NCBI GenBank assembly: GCA_009833045.1
Contig: WUUP01000001.1
Location: forward strand, 985,586 to 1,049,585
Direction: 5' to 3'
Source: Saprospirales bacterium GYS_P2D
GTDB taxonomy: Bacteria; Bacteroidota; Bacteroidia; Chitinophagales; Saprospiraceae
DNA: 64,000 nucleotides
A model generated the notes under the pieces. The model worked only from the letters and a program-made list of their open reading frames with translations, was not told the DNA's origin and searched no databases. A program made the translations under genes and the position numbers. This document shows, piece after piece, positions 18,319 to 27,733 of the stretch; within the stretch, counting starts at the first letter, position 1; every line of letters starts with the position of its first letter.

Positions 18319-18924
18319 TTGAAGACAGAACAGCTACTGAGTTATCTAATCGTTATATCGGTGATCTGCTATGGTATCGCCTCGATTATCGCTGGCCAAT
18401 TCAATGAAAAGGTCATCATCGCTAATAGCAAGCATGCCAGCTACTCCGCCTGGTATCAAGCGAAAAGTATCAAACAGGGTGTGATAGAATCTGAGCTCTC
18501 CATGCTCCGTAGCATACGAGAAACGCTACCCCTCGAAAATAAATCTGTCTTTGATAACAAGATCAACTATCTCAAAGACGAGGTCAATCGATATGAAAAG
18601 GAAAAAACTGAAATATTAGCTGGCTCAAAAAATATCCTCGAAAAAGACTGGACACAAGATCTGGGCGGAAAGATGGGAGCCATCACAGGTATGACTGAAT
18701 GGGAAGAACAAATACTGACCTATGAACGTGCTCAGCGAAAACTCAATACGAGTGAGCTCTTTTGTCAACTCTCAGTAGTATTTCTCCTCCTCTGTTTTCT
18801 TTTGCAAGAAAGTCAGTGGCTCAAGCAATCCTTTTATTGGCTGGGTATCATGGGGCTACTGATTGGGCTAATTTTCTTAGTACAAGGATATAGTCAGGGG
18901 ATGGGCTTCCTGGAACTCTCATGA
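18319..18924 (+). CDS. DUF4337-like membrane protein
   Basis: 201 residues starting at TTG 18319; no in-frame ATG gives an N-terminus before the first hydrophobic helix. One helix is at the N-terminus (YLIVISVICYGIASIIAG), followed by the DUF4337 hallmark YSAWYQAKSIKQ, a coiled-coil central region, and two C-terminal helices. Function unknown. The last ~140 bases are matched by a decayed copy about 1 kb downstream (19838-19973). Confidence 0.7.
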   Translation: MKTEQLLSYLIVISVICYGIASIIAGQFNEKVIIANSKHASYSAWYQAKSIKQGVIESELSMLRSIRETLPLENKSVFDNKINYLKDEVNRYEKEKTEILAGSKNILEKDWTQDLGGKMGAITGMTEWEEQILTYERAQRKLNTSELFCQLSVVFLLLCFLLQESQWLKQSFYWLGIMGLLIGLIFLVQGYSQGMGFLELS

Positions 18925-18947
18925 CCATTCTCTAAAAAGCTGGAAGC

Positions 18948-19751
18948 CTATTTCGCTTCCCACACTTGTCCATTAGCCTTGCCGTCTGCAGGTGGATTAA
19001 AAACTTCGATAGCCATGACCTGATATGTAGGGTCATCACTGGCGTCAAAATTATTCATATCAGGAATAATCCAGCCGCTCTGTTCCCATGCTTTGACGTG
19101 GTCTGCAAAAATTATTTTCTCCTCCGTCCCTAATTTATAAGGCTCCTCTGGCACACTCCAATACTGATAAAAAGTAGATGTACTATTGATAGAGGGTTTT
19201 TCAGTGCGTATTGTTCTGTAGGTTGTGTACTTCGTACCATTGCTCATAAACTCTACGCCCAGTGTCCCGCTCTTACTGGGATGGTGGGTCCATCGCTGCA
19301 AAATGTAGTATTCTACCAGATGTGCCGGGTCGTCTTTCGGCATTGTTTTATCATAGCCCCAACCATAAAGTGTTAAGTAATTTGCACCTGCATCTTCGTC
19401 AAATCTGAAGCCGATCACTCTATCTCTGTCACCGTAATGCCAACCTGGGCCACCTACATAATTGTAGCCACCACCTTCCCATTCAACTTCAAAATTACCC
19501 TCTAAGTCCATATCCAACGAGGCTGATCCCCCATCTTTCCAGTGAGTAAAAAAGTACGTACCCACATGTCCTGTGGCATGACTTAGAGTGATTTTCGTCG
19601 GCTCTTTATACTGTTTTTGGTAAGCTTTATACTTTTCAATACCAGTGACATCAGCCTGCATTGAGTTGTCTTTCAACGCTTGATTAGAGCAAGCTGCCAG
19701 TAGGGATAAGGCTAAAATACCAATCAGAGAATAATACTTTCTTACTTTCAT
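18948..19751 (-). CDS. GH11 endo-1,4-beta-xylanase, lipoprotein
   Basis: 267 residues. The signal ends LLAAC with lipidated Cys21, so the enzyme is anchored to the envelope. The beta-jelly-roll of family GH11 is recognisable from EWEGGGYNYVGGPGWHYGD, LTLYGWG, FYQYWSVPEEP and HVKAWEQSG. The catalytic pair is E147 in LVEYYIL (nucleophile) and E249 in YQVMAIEV (acid/base). It cleaves xylan internally. A GH10 xylanase lies elsewhere in the window (48796-49956), so two unrelated xylanase folds serve the cell. No SusC/SusD genes adjoin it. Confidence 0.93.
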   Translation of the reverse strand: MKVRKYYSLIGILALSLLAACSNQALKDNSMQADVTGIEKYKAYQKQYKEPTKITLSHATGHVGTYFFTHWKDGGSASLDMDLEGNFEVEWEGGGYNYVGGPGWHYGDRDRVIGFRFDEDAGANYLTLYGWGYDKTMPKDDPAHLVEYYILQRWTHHPSKSGTLGVEFMSNGTKYTTYRTIRTEKPSINSTSTFYQYWSVPEEPYKLGTEEKIIFADHVKAWEQSGWIIPDMNNFDASDDPTYQVMAIEVFNPPADGKANGQVWEAK

Positions 19752-19837
19752 ATGACATATTTAGCTAAAAATTTGAACGCATTTTAAACCAATACTACGT
19801 CATAACAGATAGACAAATTCTTTATTCCACATAGTGG

Positions 19838-19973
19838 TCAGTAGTATCTCTTCCGAGAAAGGCAGTAACTGAATAATCCATTTTATGGGCTGGGTATAGT
19901 AGCTATTATCATAAGAGTTTTCTTTTTAGTATTAGGCTATAGTCAAGGTTAGGGCTTGCTTGATCTCTTATAA
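19838..19973 (+). pseudogene. Decayed C-terminal fragment of a DUF4337 paralogue
   Basis: Read in frame up to the TAA at 19971, the peptide FYGLGIVAIII and FFLVLGYSQG aligns with FYWLGIMGLLI and IFLVQGYSQG at the end of the intact gene at 18319-18924. Two stop codons interrupt it: TAA at 19866 replacing a Trp, and TAG at 19950 replacing a Met. A deletion of about 15 bases lies near 19855. No start or upstream part was found. Confidence 0.8.
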
Positions 19974-20007
19974 TCGCCGTACTTTTGCAGGCTAACCAAG
20001 CAATAGG

Positions 20008-21348
20008 ATGGCGACACCACAGACGGTAGCTTTTCATACATTAGGCTGTAAGCTAAATTTTTCGGAGACTTCTTCGATACGTAGAAAGTTTGAGGATCAT
20101 GGATTCTCGACCGTAGACTTCTCTGATGTCGCTGACATCTATGTACTCAATACTTGCTCTGTCACTGACTTCGCTGATAAGAAATGTAGATCTGCTGTAC
20201 GCAAGGTCCTCCGCCAATCTCCTGAAGCGAAAGTGGTCGTGATCGGCTGCTATGCACAGCTCAAGCCTAAAGAGATCGCTGCTATCCCAGGAGTGGATCT
20301 CGTACTCGGTGCCGCTGAGAAGTTTAACATACTCAACTATGTAGATACGCTCTCTCAAAATGTCGATAAAGGATTAGTGCAAGCTGGAGAAGTGAGTCAG
20401 GCCAATACTTTTGAAGAGGCATTCTCCTATGGTGATCGTACTCGATCATTTCTCAAAGTGCAAGACGGCTGTGACTACAAGTGTTCTTTCTGTACCATCC
20501 CTCAGGCTCGAGGCAAAAGCCGTAGCGATACGGTCGAAAATGTAATAGCAAATGCACAGAAGATAGCTGACCTGGGAGTCAAAGAGATCGTATTGACTGG
20601 GGTCAATCTGGGTGATTTTGGTAATGGTACAGCTGTCATCGAGGGTGTCCGCCCGAGGAAAGAAGCCTTGTTCGCTGATCTCATCAAGGAGCTGGATGAG
20701 ATCCAATGCATCGAGCGATACCGTATATCGTCTATCGAGCCTAATCTGCTCACAGAAGAGATTATCAAGTTTGTAGCGCAGTCTGAGCGATTCATGCCAC
20801 ATTTTCACGTACCGCTGCAGTCAGGATCTGACCGTATACTCAAGCTCATGCGCCGTCGCTATCAGCGAGATCTCTATGCTGAGCGAGTGCGCCTCATCAA
20901 ATCAGCTATGCCTCATGCCTGTATAGGTGTCGATGTGATCGTAGGATTTCCAGGTGAGACTGATCAAGACTTTCAGGATACATTTGATTTCATCAGTGGG
21001 CTGGATGTGAGCTATCTTCATGTATTCACCTACTCAGAGCGAGCTAATACTCCTGCCGCTGAGATGGGCGAGATAGTCTCTATGCAGATCCGTCGCCAGC
21101 GCAATGAAGCTCTGAGAAATCTATCTCTCAAGAAAAAACAAAATTTTTATCGTCAACACATAGGATCTCAGCGGACTGTCTTATTTGAGAAGTCAAAGAA
21201 AGCAGACATGATGACAGGTTTCACGGATAACTATGTGAAGATCGAGATGCCCTACGATGAGAGCTGGATCAATACCCTCAGACAGGTTTCACTCTCTGAG
21301 ATGCACTCGACAGATAGTGTATGGGCTACTGCTTTTGAGATGGCTTAA
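20008..21348 (+). CDS. mtaB: tRNA t6A37 methylthiotransferase MtaB
   Basis: 446 residues. The enzyme adds a methylthio group to N6-threonylcarbamoyladenosine at tRNA position 37 using two 4Fe-4S clusters. The N-terminal MTTase domain has C14, C50 and C81 (HTLGCKLNFSE, LNTCSVTD, IGCYAQ). The radical SAM motif is CDYKCSFC at C155, C159 and C162. A TRAM-like tail ends the protein. HTLGCKLN and the spacing fit MtaB rather than MiaB. The start ATG at 20008 leaves no missing conserved residues. lgt follows 77 bases downstream. Confidence 0.95.
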   Translation: MATPQTVAFHTLGCKLNFSETSSIRRKFEDHGFSTVDFSDVADIYVLNTCSVTDFADKKCRSAVRKVLRQSPEAKVVVIGCYAQLKPKEIAAIPGVDLVLGAAEKFNILNYVDTLSQNVDKGLVQAGEVSQANTFEEAFSYGDRTRSFLKVQDGCDYKCSFCTIPQARGKSRSDTVENVIANAQKIADLGVKEIVLTGVNLGDFGNGTAVIEGVRPRKEALFADLIKELDEIQCIERYRISSIEPNLLTEEIIKFVAQSERFMPHFHVPLQSGSDRILKLMRRRYQRDLYAERVRLIKSAMPHACIGVDVIVGFPGETDQDFQDTFDFISGLDVSYLHVFTYSERANTPAAEMGEIVSMQIRRQRNEALRNLSLKKKQNFYRQHIGSQRTVLFEKSKKADMMTGFTDNYVKIEMPYDESWINTLRQVSLSEMHSTDSVWATAFEMA

Positions 21349-21425
21349 CATTGATTTATTACCTATAGTGTAGGCCTGCTTCTGGATAGAAGCTTACTTT
21401 TGTCTGTTAAGAGAATTCTACCGCT

Positions 21426-22595
21426 ATGTATCCTAATCTATCCTATTTATTTCACGATCTATTTGGCACTGCTCGAGACAATGGTCTTTCCGTGATTCAG
21501 ATGTTTGGCCTACTGATGGGGATCGCTTTTTTTGCACTTGGATACATCCTCTATCAAGAGCTCAAGCGAAAAGAAAAAAAAGGCATTCTTTCTCCTACGA
21601 TTGAACAGGTGTGGATCGGAAAAGGTGCTTCTGTAAAAGATATATTGGTCAATTCTCTTTTTGGATTTATCGTAGGCTTCAAGGTACCAGCGATCATTAC
21701 TAATTTTCCAGAATTCAAAGAAAACGCTGCGGGGTTTGTCTTCTCCGGTCGAGGAAACTGGCTTTTGGGCATTTTAGGCTTTTTCGCTTTTGCCGCCTAC
21801 TATTTTTGGGATGGCAATAAGAATAAACTACCTCAACCAAAGCAGATAAGCAAGACTACCCATCCACATGAGCGAGTTGGAGATATCATTGTATTAGCTG
21901 CTATTTTTGGGATTCTCGGAGCTCGACTATTCTCAATTATGGAGAATATGGATAGCTTTCTGAGAGATCCTATAGGACAATTGTTTTCAGGCAGTGGTCT
22001 GACGATATATGGTGGGTTTATATTGGCGACAGCCGCTATCACCTATTATGTCAAGAAGCATGGCATGCCCGCTATCCATGTGGCAGATGCTATTGCTCCT
22101 GCCTTGATATTGGGCTACGGTATAGGACGTATAGGCTGTCAAGTATCAGGCGATGGCGACTGGGGCATCATCAATGAGATGGCTAAGCCCGGATGGTTTT
22201 TCTTGCCAGAGTGGATGTGGGCCTATGACTATCCTCACAATGTGCTCAATGAGGGCGTCGCTATCGAGGGCTGTACCGATAAGTATTGCAGTAAGCTTTC
22301 GCCAAAAGTGTTTCCCACTCCGATTTATGAAGTCACCAGTAGTTTGATCATATTCTGTATCCTTTGGCTCAATCGAAAGCGTATTGAGCGTCCAGGCGTG
22401 ATGTTCAGCCTTTACCTGACATTGATGAGTGTAGCGAGATTTGCTGTAGAGCATATCCGTGTCAATCCGAGATACGACTTTCTCGGAGCCCAGCTATCAC
22501 AGGCTCAGTTGATATCTATGACTTTATTTATCCTCGGCCTGATAGGCTTGTGGTACTTTAAGAAAAACGATATCACTACTGCTCGATCTGCCTAA
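21426..22595 (+). CDS. lgt: Prolipoprotein diacylglyceryl transferase
   Basis: 389 residues, polytopic membrane enzyme that transfers diacylglycerol from phosphatidylglycerol to the lipobox Cys of prolipoproteins. GSGLTIYGGFILAT, the Arg in GYGIGRIGCQVSGDGDWG and a later VEHIRVNPR correspond to conserved Lgt segments. It is longer than the E. coli enzyme (about 290) because of an N-terminal and a central insertion, common in Bacteroidota. It serves the many lipoproteins predicted in this window. It converges on prfA with only six bases between. Confidence 0.93.
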   Translation: MYPNLSYLFHDLFGTARDNGLSVIQMFGLLMGIAFFALGYILYQELKRKEKKGILSPTIEQVWIGKGASVKDILVNSLFGFIVGFKVPAIITNFPEFKENAAGFVFSGRGNWLLGILGFFAFAAYYFWDGNKNKLPQPKQISKTTHPHERVGDIIVLAAIFGILGARLFSIMENMDSFLRDPIGQLFSGSGLTIYGGFILATAAITYYVKKHGMPAIHVADAIAPALILGYGIGRIGCQVSGDGDWGIINEMAKPGWFFLPEWMWAYDYPHNVLNEGVAIEGCTDKYCSKLSPKVFPTPIYEVTSSLIIFCILWLNRKRIERPGVMFSLYLTLMSVARFAVEHIRVNPRYDFLGAQLSQAQLISMTLFILGLIGLWYFKKNDITTARSA

Positions 22596-22601
22596 TCAGG
22601 T

Positions 22602-23672
22602 TTATAGCGTCTCTCCAGCTTTCATCTTTTCGGCATTCTCATAGACTTGCAATGCCTCTATAACTGGCTCGAGATCACCCTCGATGATCTTATCCAGACT
22701 GTAGAGTGTCAGGTTGATCCGATGATCTGTTACTCGGTTTTGGGGATAGTTGTAGGTGCGGATCTTATCTGATCGATCACCACTCCCTACCAGAGACTTA
22801 CGCTGTGCCTTTTGCTCAGAGTAGACTTTTTGTTCTTGTGCTTCTCGTACTTTGATATAGAGTCGAGTGAGTGCTATCTCTCGGTTTTTGTGCTGAGATC
22901 GGGAGTCTGTACTCTCCGATACGATACCAGTCGGTATGTGAGTGAATCTCACACCTGACTCTGTCTTATTGACGTGCTGTCCACCCGCTCCACTGGCTCT
23001 AAATGTGTCAGTCCTCAGTTCATCCTTTCGGATATCGATGTCCTCTACCTCAAACTTTGGTATCACAGCCACAGTAGCAGCAGATGTATGAACTCGACCC
23101 TGAGATTCTGTCTTAGGTACTCGCTGTACTCGATGGGCACCCGACTCAAATTTTAATTTTCCAAAGACATTGCTTCCTGTCACCTCGAGGACTATCTTAT
23201 TGTATCCACCAACTGTTCCTTCATTGACAGATACTACTTCAGATTTGAAGTCATTTGTCTCAAAATACTTAGAGTACATCCGATATAAATCTCCTGCGAA
23301 AATACTCGCCTCATCGCCTCCTGTACCTGATCTGATTTCAAAGATTACATCTTTGTCATCATCAGGATCCTTAGGTATGAGGAGTATTTTAATGTCCTCT
23401 TCCATCTTTTCCTTCTGCTCTACGAGCGACTCATACTCCATCTGAGCCATCTCTCTCATTTCTGGATCATTGTCCTTCATCATCTCCTCAGAGTTGGCGA
23501 TATTGTCGATGGTAGATTTGTACTCGTGGTAGTATTTTTCGAGTTCTTGGAGATCTTTATACTCCTTATTTAGCTTGGAGTACGCTTTCATATCTGACAT
23601 GATCTCTGGATCTGACAGCTTTTCTTCTATATCGAGATACCTCGAGTGTATAGACTCTAACTTATCTAGCAT
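22602..23672 (-). CDS. prfA: Peptide chain release factor 1
   Basis: 356 residues, class I release factor for UAA/UAG. The stop-codon recognition segment is RVPKTESQGR with PKT at 186-188, the RF1-type PxT motif, and the peptidyl-tRNA hydrolysis loop is GGQ at 230-232. No programmed frameshift is present, as expected for RF1 rather than RF2. It is the last gene of a minus-strand run starting at recA. Confidence 0.96.
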   Translation of the reverse strand: MLDKLESIHSRYLDIEEKLSDPEIMSDMKAYSKLNKEYKDLQELEKYYHEYKSTIDNIANSEEMMKDNDPEMREMAQMEYESLVEQKEKMEEDIKILLIPKDPDDDKDVIFEIRSGTGGDEASIFAGDLYRMYSKYFETNDFKSEVVSVNEGTVGGYNKIVLEVTGSNVFGKLKFESGAHRVQRVPKTESQGRVHTSAATVAVIPKFEVEDIDIRKDELRTDTFRASGAGGQHVNKTESGVRFTHIPTGIVSESTDSRSQHKNREIALTRLYIKVREAQEQKVYSEQKAQRKSLVGSGDRSDKIRTYNYPQNRVTDHRINLTLYSLDKIIEGDLEPVIEALQVYENAEKMKAGETL

Positions 23673-23726
23673 TTAGCAAGTACTAAGATGGATTAAACAA
23701 AAAGGGGTAGTATGTCTTGAGATGAG

Positions 23727-23957
23727 CTAACCGAGCTTTTGGCGGATAGAATTGATTAGGTCTTGAGATGCGCAAGGACGCTTCACGTTTTGCTTGACGA
23801 AGTCTCTGAAGGTTTTTTCTTTATTGAATACTTGTTGGCACTCATCATCTTCATTGACAGCAGCCATTAGGTGCTGTGAGCTCTCTTCATTAAGTCGATT
23901 ATCGAGATAAAGATTTACTTGATGTGAAAAGTAGTTGAGTAGGTTTTCGTGTGCCAT
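23727..23957 (-). CDS. Probable anti-sigma factor-like small protein
   Basis: 76 residues directly downstream of the ECF sigma gene. LNYFSHQVNLYLDNRLNEE and a pattern of charged helices resemble the small anti-sigma partner conserved beside this sigma factor in Bacteroidota. There is no CHC2 zinc motif, so assignment rests on position and composition. Confidence 0.6.
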   Translation of the reverse strand: MAHENLLNYFSHQVNLYLDNRLNEESSQHLMAAVNEDDECQQVFNKEKTFRDFVKQNVKRPCASQDLINSIRQKLG

Positions 23958-24036
23958 TCTTTTCGATATTATCCTTCAATAAAGTCCTTTCAAATCTAAT
24001 ACAGTTTAGCGATTCATTCAAGTGTTAAAATTTGCA

Positions 24037-24642
24037 TCACTCTTCTTCGCTTTTTTTGCTTTTTCGCTTTTGTCCCCGATAGTCCTTATATCCACGCTTT
24101 TCTGCGTAGTCTTTCAGCTTATCTTTCAGCATATTCCGTGCTCTGAATAATCGAGAGCGAACAGTGCCAATAGGAACATCGATGATCTTGGATATCTCCT
24201 CATAGGTGAATCCCTCCACATCACAAAGCAACAAAACTGTTCTAAAATCAATAGGTAGAGAATTGATCGCTATGGTGACCTCATCGCCCATCATATTATC
24301 AAAAATCTCCTCCCTCAGGTCCATATAGCCAGGCAACGTGTCATGATCCGCATCATGATAGCTGACTATATCTTCAAAATCGACTTTCGTCGGACGCTTA
24401 CTTTTCTTACGATACTCGTTGATGTAAGCGTTTTTCAATATTTTAAACAGCCATGCCTTTGCATTAGTTCCTGCATCATATTTATCTATGAATCTAAATG
24501 CCTTCATGTAGGTCTCTTGGACCAGATCATTAGCATCATCTTCATTGTACGATAGGTGATAGGCAAATGTCTTTAGTGCATCGATATGAGGTAAAAACTC
24601 ATTCTCAAAGACATCATCGTGTTGTTTATCTGTTTTGGACAA
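24037..24642 (-). CDS. ECF-type RNA polymerase sigma factor
   Basis: 201 residues. Region 2 (LVQETYMKAFRFIDKYDAGT, AWLFKILKNAYINEYRKK) and region 4 (VEGFTYEEISKIIDVPIGTV) are clear. A lysine-rich C-terminal extension (residues 180-201) is added. Sigma-70 family ECF proteins recognise stress promoters; the target regulon is not visible. Order recA, pdeM, sigma, anti-sigma and prfA on the same strand with small gaps suggests shared transcription. Confidence 0.93.
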   Translation of the reverse strand: MSKTDKQHDDVFENEFLPHIDALKTFAYHLSYNEDDANDLVQETYMKAFRFIDKYDAGTNAKAWLFKILKNAYINEYRKKSKRPTKVDFEDIVSYHDADHDTLPGYMDLREEIFDNMMGDEVTIAINSLPIDFRTVLLLCDVEGFTYEEISKIIDVPIGTVRSRLFRARNMLKDKLKDYAEKRGYKDYRGQKRKSKKSEEE

Positions 24643-24668
24643 GTGCGGAGTTTGCGCAAACTTAAGTT

Positions 24669-25310
24669 TTATTGACCAATTTTTATGACTTCGTCATCAG
24701 CTATCGCATAAATCTGATCGCCATCTCTACTTTCTATCGGATGCATCCCAGTGAAGCTGCCAAATGATGGTAAAATGCCCCCTCTCTCCCCGAAGTAAAA
24801 ACAGGGTAGTCGGAGCGACTGTCGACTGCGTCCTCGGATCCGAACACAGGGATGTATATGGCCACAGAGATTATACATATCTGACACCTCAGCAGGATGA
24901 TGCGTCAGTGCGAATGGGCCTATATCCAACCGCTCTGGATATACCGTGAGTCGATGCGCCTGATAGGAGGCCGGTGATAGGATGTCATGATTGCCCATGA
25001 TGAGTTCAAAATCCACTTCTGGAAAAGCATCTATGAATTCGCCCAAGCGCTGCCAGTCCCGATTGAGCCGACTATGAAATAAGTCTCCCAATATGACCAT
25101 GCGATCTGGCTCGATGGATAGTAACAGCTCCTGCAGTACATGAAAATTTTGCCAGCCTGCCTTGGACGGTACGGCGATGCCCGCCTTGCGAAAGTGATCC
25201 ACCTTGCCCAGATGGATATCAGCGATGAATAAAATACTACGCTTTGGCCAGTAGATCACTCTCTCTGGCCAAAGCTGTAGTCGCTCTTTTTCAAGCGTTA
25301 TCTCTATCAA
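24669..25310 (-). CDS. pdeM: Ligase-associated DNA damage response endonuclease PdeM
   Basis: 213 residues, calcineurin-like metallophosphoesterase with motifs DIHLGK, GDLFHS, GNHD and CGHIHP. PdeM proteins usually cluster with a DNA ligase, an exonuclease and a helicase; here it is alone beside recA, which still fits a DNA repair role. It starts 18 bases after the recA stop on the same strand. Confidence 0.88.
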   Translation of the reverse strand: MIEITLEKERLQLWPERVIYWPKRSILFIADIHLGKVDHFRKAGIAVPSKAGWQNFHVLQELLLSIEPDRMVILGDLFHSRLNRDWQRLGEFIDAFPEVDFELIMGNHDILSPASYQAHRLTVYPERLDIGPFALTHHPAEVSDMYNLCGHIHPCVRIRGRSRQSLRLPCFYFGERGGILPSFGSFTGMHPIESRDGDQIYAIADDEVIKIGQ

Positions 25311-25328
25311 CTTATCTGTGGATAAGGT

Positions 25329-26360
25329 TTATTCTGCAGGTTCAGCAGCGGGTGCTGGTTTCGGATTGTAGTGGTCTTTGATCTTCTGAGCGATCTCTTC
25401 TGCCACTTCTGGATTATCTTCGAGAAACTGCTTAGCAGATTCTTTACCCTGTGCGATCTTAGTATCTTGATAGGAGTACCATGAGCCACTCTTGCCGACT
25501 ATATCGAGATCTACACCGAGATCGATGATCTCTCCCAGACGTGATACTCCTTTACCAAAGGTGATCTCAAACATCGCCACACGAAACGGTGGTGCCAGTT
25601 TATTCTTGACGACCTTCACTTTGATCGGATTACCGATGACATTTCCTTCCTTATCTTTTATAGATGCTCCAGACTTACGGATATCGAGTCTGATCGATGC
25701 ATAAAACTTCAGTGCATTTCCTCCAGTAGTAGTCTCAGGATTACCAAACATCACACCGATCTTCTCACGGAGCTGATTGATGAATATACAGCAGCACCCA
25801 GTACGACCGATAGTCGCTGTCAGCTTGCGGAGTGCCTGCGACATGAGTCTCGCCTGGAGTCCCATTTTGCTATCACCCATCTCTCCTTCTATCTCACTAC
25901 GAGGAGTCAGCGCCGCTACGGAGTCTACTACGAGTATATCGATCGCACCTGATCGTATGAGATTCTCCGTGATCTCAAGTGCCTGCTCACCATTATCTGG
26001 CTGAGATATGAGGAGATTTTCGGTATCTACACCCAGGGCCTCGGCATATGTACGATCAAAAGCATGCTCCGCATCAATGAATGCGGCGATACCTCCCTGT
26101 TTTTGCGCCTCAGCGATGGCATGTATAGCAAGAGTCGTCTTACCGGATGACTCTGGACCATAGATCTCTACGATCCGTCCACGAGGAAATCCTCCTATAC
26201 CGAGTGCGATATCGAGAGTCAAAGATCCAGTAGGTATAGCGTCCACCTCCATGACTTGCTTGTCTCCAAGCTTCATGATGGCACCCTTACCATAGGTCTT
26301 TTCTAATTTATCAAGAGTGAGTTTTAGCGCCTTTTGTTTAGCATCTTTATCAGCGGCCAT
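25329..26360 (-). CDS. recA: Recombinase RecA
   Basis: 343 residues. Walker A GPESSGKT is at 68-75, loop L1/L2 and the [21 protein letters not shown] segment are present. RecA forms filaments on single-stranded DNA, drives homologous recombination and stimulates cleavage of LexA/S24 repressors such as the one at 10264-11046. The C-terminal tail is acidic and Pro/Ala-rich. No TTAGC dyad like that of the S24 gene was found upstream. Confidence 0.98.
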   Translation of the reverse strand: MAADKDAKQKALKLTLDKLEKTYGKGAIMKLGDKQVMEVDAIPTGSLTLDIALGIGGFPRGRIVEIYGPESSGKTTLAIHAIAEAQKQGGIAAFIDAEHAFDRTYAEALGVDTENLLISQPDNGEQALEITENLIRSGAIDILVVDSVAALTPRSEIEGEMGDSKMGLQARLMSQALRKLTATIGRTGCCCIFINQLREKIGVMFGNPETTTGGNALKFYASIRLDIRKSGASIKDKEGNVIGNPIKVKVVKNKLAPPFRVAMFEITFGKGVSRLGEIIDLGVDLDIVGKSGSWYSYQDTKIAQGKESAKQFLEDNPEVAEEIAQKIKDHYNPKPAPAAEPAE

Positions 26361-26479
26361 ATGTTTGAGTTAACCTTTTTAGACAATAAAAAACATGAGA
26401 AACAAATGTAATGTTTACTCATCATATTATCTACTCGAGAGTCAAGACAACTCAAGATGTGCCAAAGTAAAAGCTTTGC

Positions 26480-26731
26480 TTATTTTTCTTCGCTGTATTT
26501 CAGGATCGATTTGATCACTCCCCCTTTCGGGAAAAACTGAACCTTAGGCAAGAGATTGAAGGCTTCTTTGAGAGATTGGTATTTCTCTCTCCACTCTGGA
26601 GTATGCTCTACAGCGTATTCAGTCTCGATATGCTCGAGCGCATGCATTTCATTGTAGAGATATCTAATAATTTGATTAGAAGTGTAGCAATGCGTCATAG
26701 GGTCGTGTTGGTCAGTAAAATTATTGCCCAT
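26480..26731 (-). CDS. Small conserved-looking protein, function unknown
   Basis: 83 residues with DPMTHCYTSNQIIRYLYNEM at the N-terminus, then an alpha-helical body with many charged residues. It resembles small Bacteroidota proteins of unknown role; no motif supports a function. It stands alone between recA and the aminotransferase gene. Confidence 0.6.
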   Translation of the reverse strand: MGNNFTDQHDPMTHCYTSNQIIRYLYNEMHALEHIETEYAVEHTPEWREKYQSLKEAFNLLPKVQFFPKGGVIKSILKYSEEK

Positions 26732-26833
26732 AAATAACTTTCATTTCTCAGTAATTATTGTATCAGAGTACCTCATCCACAAGGTAATCGGCAAAGATTG
26801 ATCTACCTAACAGCAGCATGGGTAATTGTCCCA

Positions 26834-27733
26834 TTATAAGGGAATACAATATTTGGCTTTGACTGATTCAAAATGCTCATTGAGCGTGGGCAGGAGCACC
26901 TGTCCCGATCGATTTTCTACTCGACGTCCGTCTATGTGCGTGATCGGAGTCAGCTCGCCCATCGTCCCTGTACAAAAGACCTCATCAGCATTATACAGCT
27001 CTGTCAGAGATAGATTCTTTTCTGCTATCGCTATACCATGTTCTACGCAGAGCTCCATGATCAGTCCTCTCGTGATGCCATGTAGACAGGCGTCAGCATA
27101 CGGTGTGTACACTTTACCATTCTTAGTCATGAAGATATTCGTGCCATTGAGCTCCGCTGCAAATCCAAAATAATCCAACATCAATGCCGCATCTACTCCA
27201 GCTACATTAGCTTGGATTTTGGCCTGAATGTTATTTAGTAGATTGTTATGATGGATCTTAGAGTCTAAGAATGAAGGATTATTGCGTCGGATAGTCGATG
27301 TAATGACCTTGATACCGCTATCATTATTGTACACAGGAGGCTTCCACTCAGCTAATACGATGAGCGTACTTCCGCTCTGATTGAGCCGTGGGTCCATACC
27401 AGATGTGATCTTCCTACCTCTCGTGAGTGTGAGTCGGATATGTGTGTCTCGGGTCATATTATTCGCCTCGAGCGTCGCTTTAATAGCTGCTTTGATCTCA
27501 TCTACAGTCGGGATATCGACGAATGATAGAGCCTTAGCAGATTCGTACATGCGATTAAGATGACGATCCAGTAAGAATACCCCTTCTGGATAGACCCTAA
27601 GGCCTTCCCAGACAGCATCGCCGCCTTGCACTACACTATCAAAAACTGACACTCGAGCTTCATCACGGTCATAGAGCTGATCTCCCACCCAGACTTTTAT
27701 TTCCTTATTTCGAGGGTCAAATTTTTGTAACAT
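26834..27733 (-). CDS. Class IV (branched-chain-like) aminotransferase
   Basis: 299 residues. The fold-type IV PLP enzyme pattern is clear: the PLP lysine in SKIHHNNLLNNI and the glutamate in FAAELNGTNIF, with GTMGELTPITHIDGR near the end. Sequence similarity is to the D-amino-acid/branched-chain-type group found in plant BCAT-like proteins. Its ATG follows directly after the TAA of the upstream sulfotransferase-like gene, with no spacing, so translation is coupled. The amino acid substrate is not determined. Confidence 0.88.
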   Translation of the reverse strand: MLQKFDPRNKEIKVWVGDQLYDRDEARVSVFDSVVQGGDAVWEGLRVYPEGVFLLDRHLNRMYESAKALSFVDIPTVDEIKAAIKATLEANNMTRDTHIRLTLTRGRKITSGMDPRLNQSGSTLIVLAEWKPPVYNNDSGIKVITSTIRRNNPSFLDSKIHHNNLLNNIQAKIQANVAGVDAALMLDYFGFAAELNGTNIFMTKNGKVYTPYADACLHGITRGLIMELCVEHGIAIAEKNLSLTELYNADEVFCTGTMGELTPITHIDGRRVENRSGQVLLPTLNEHFESVKAKYCIPL

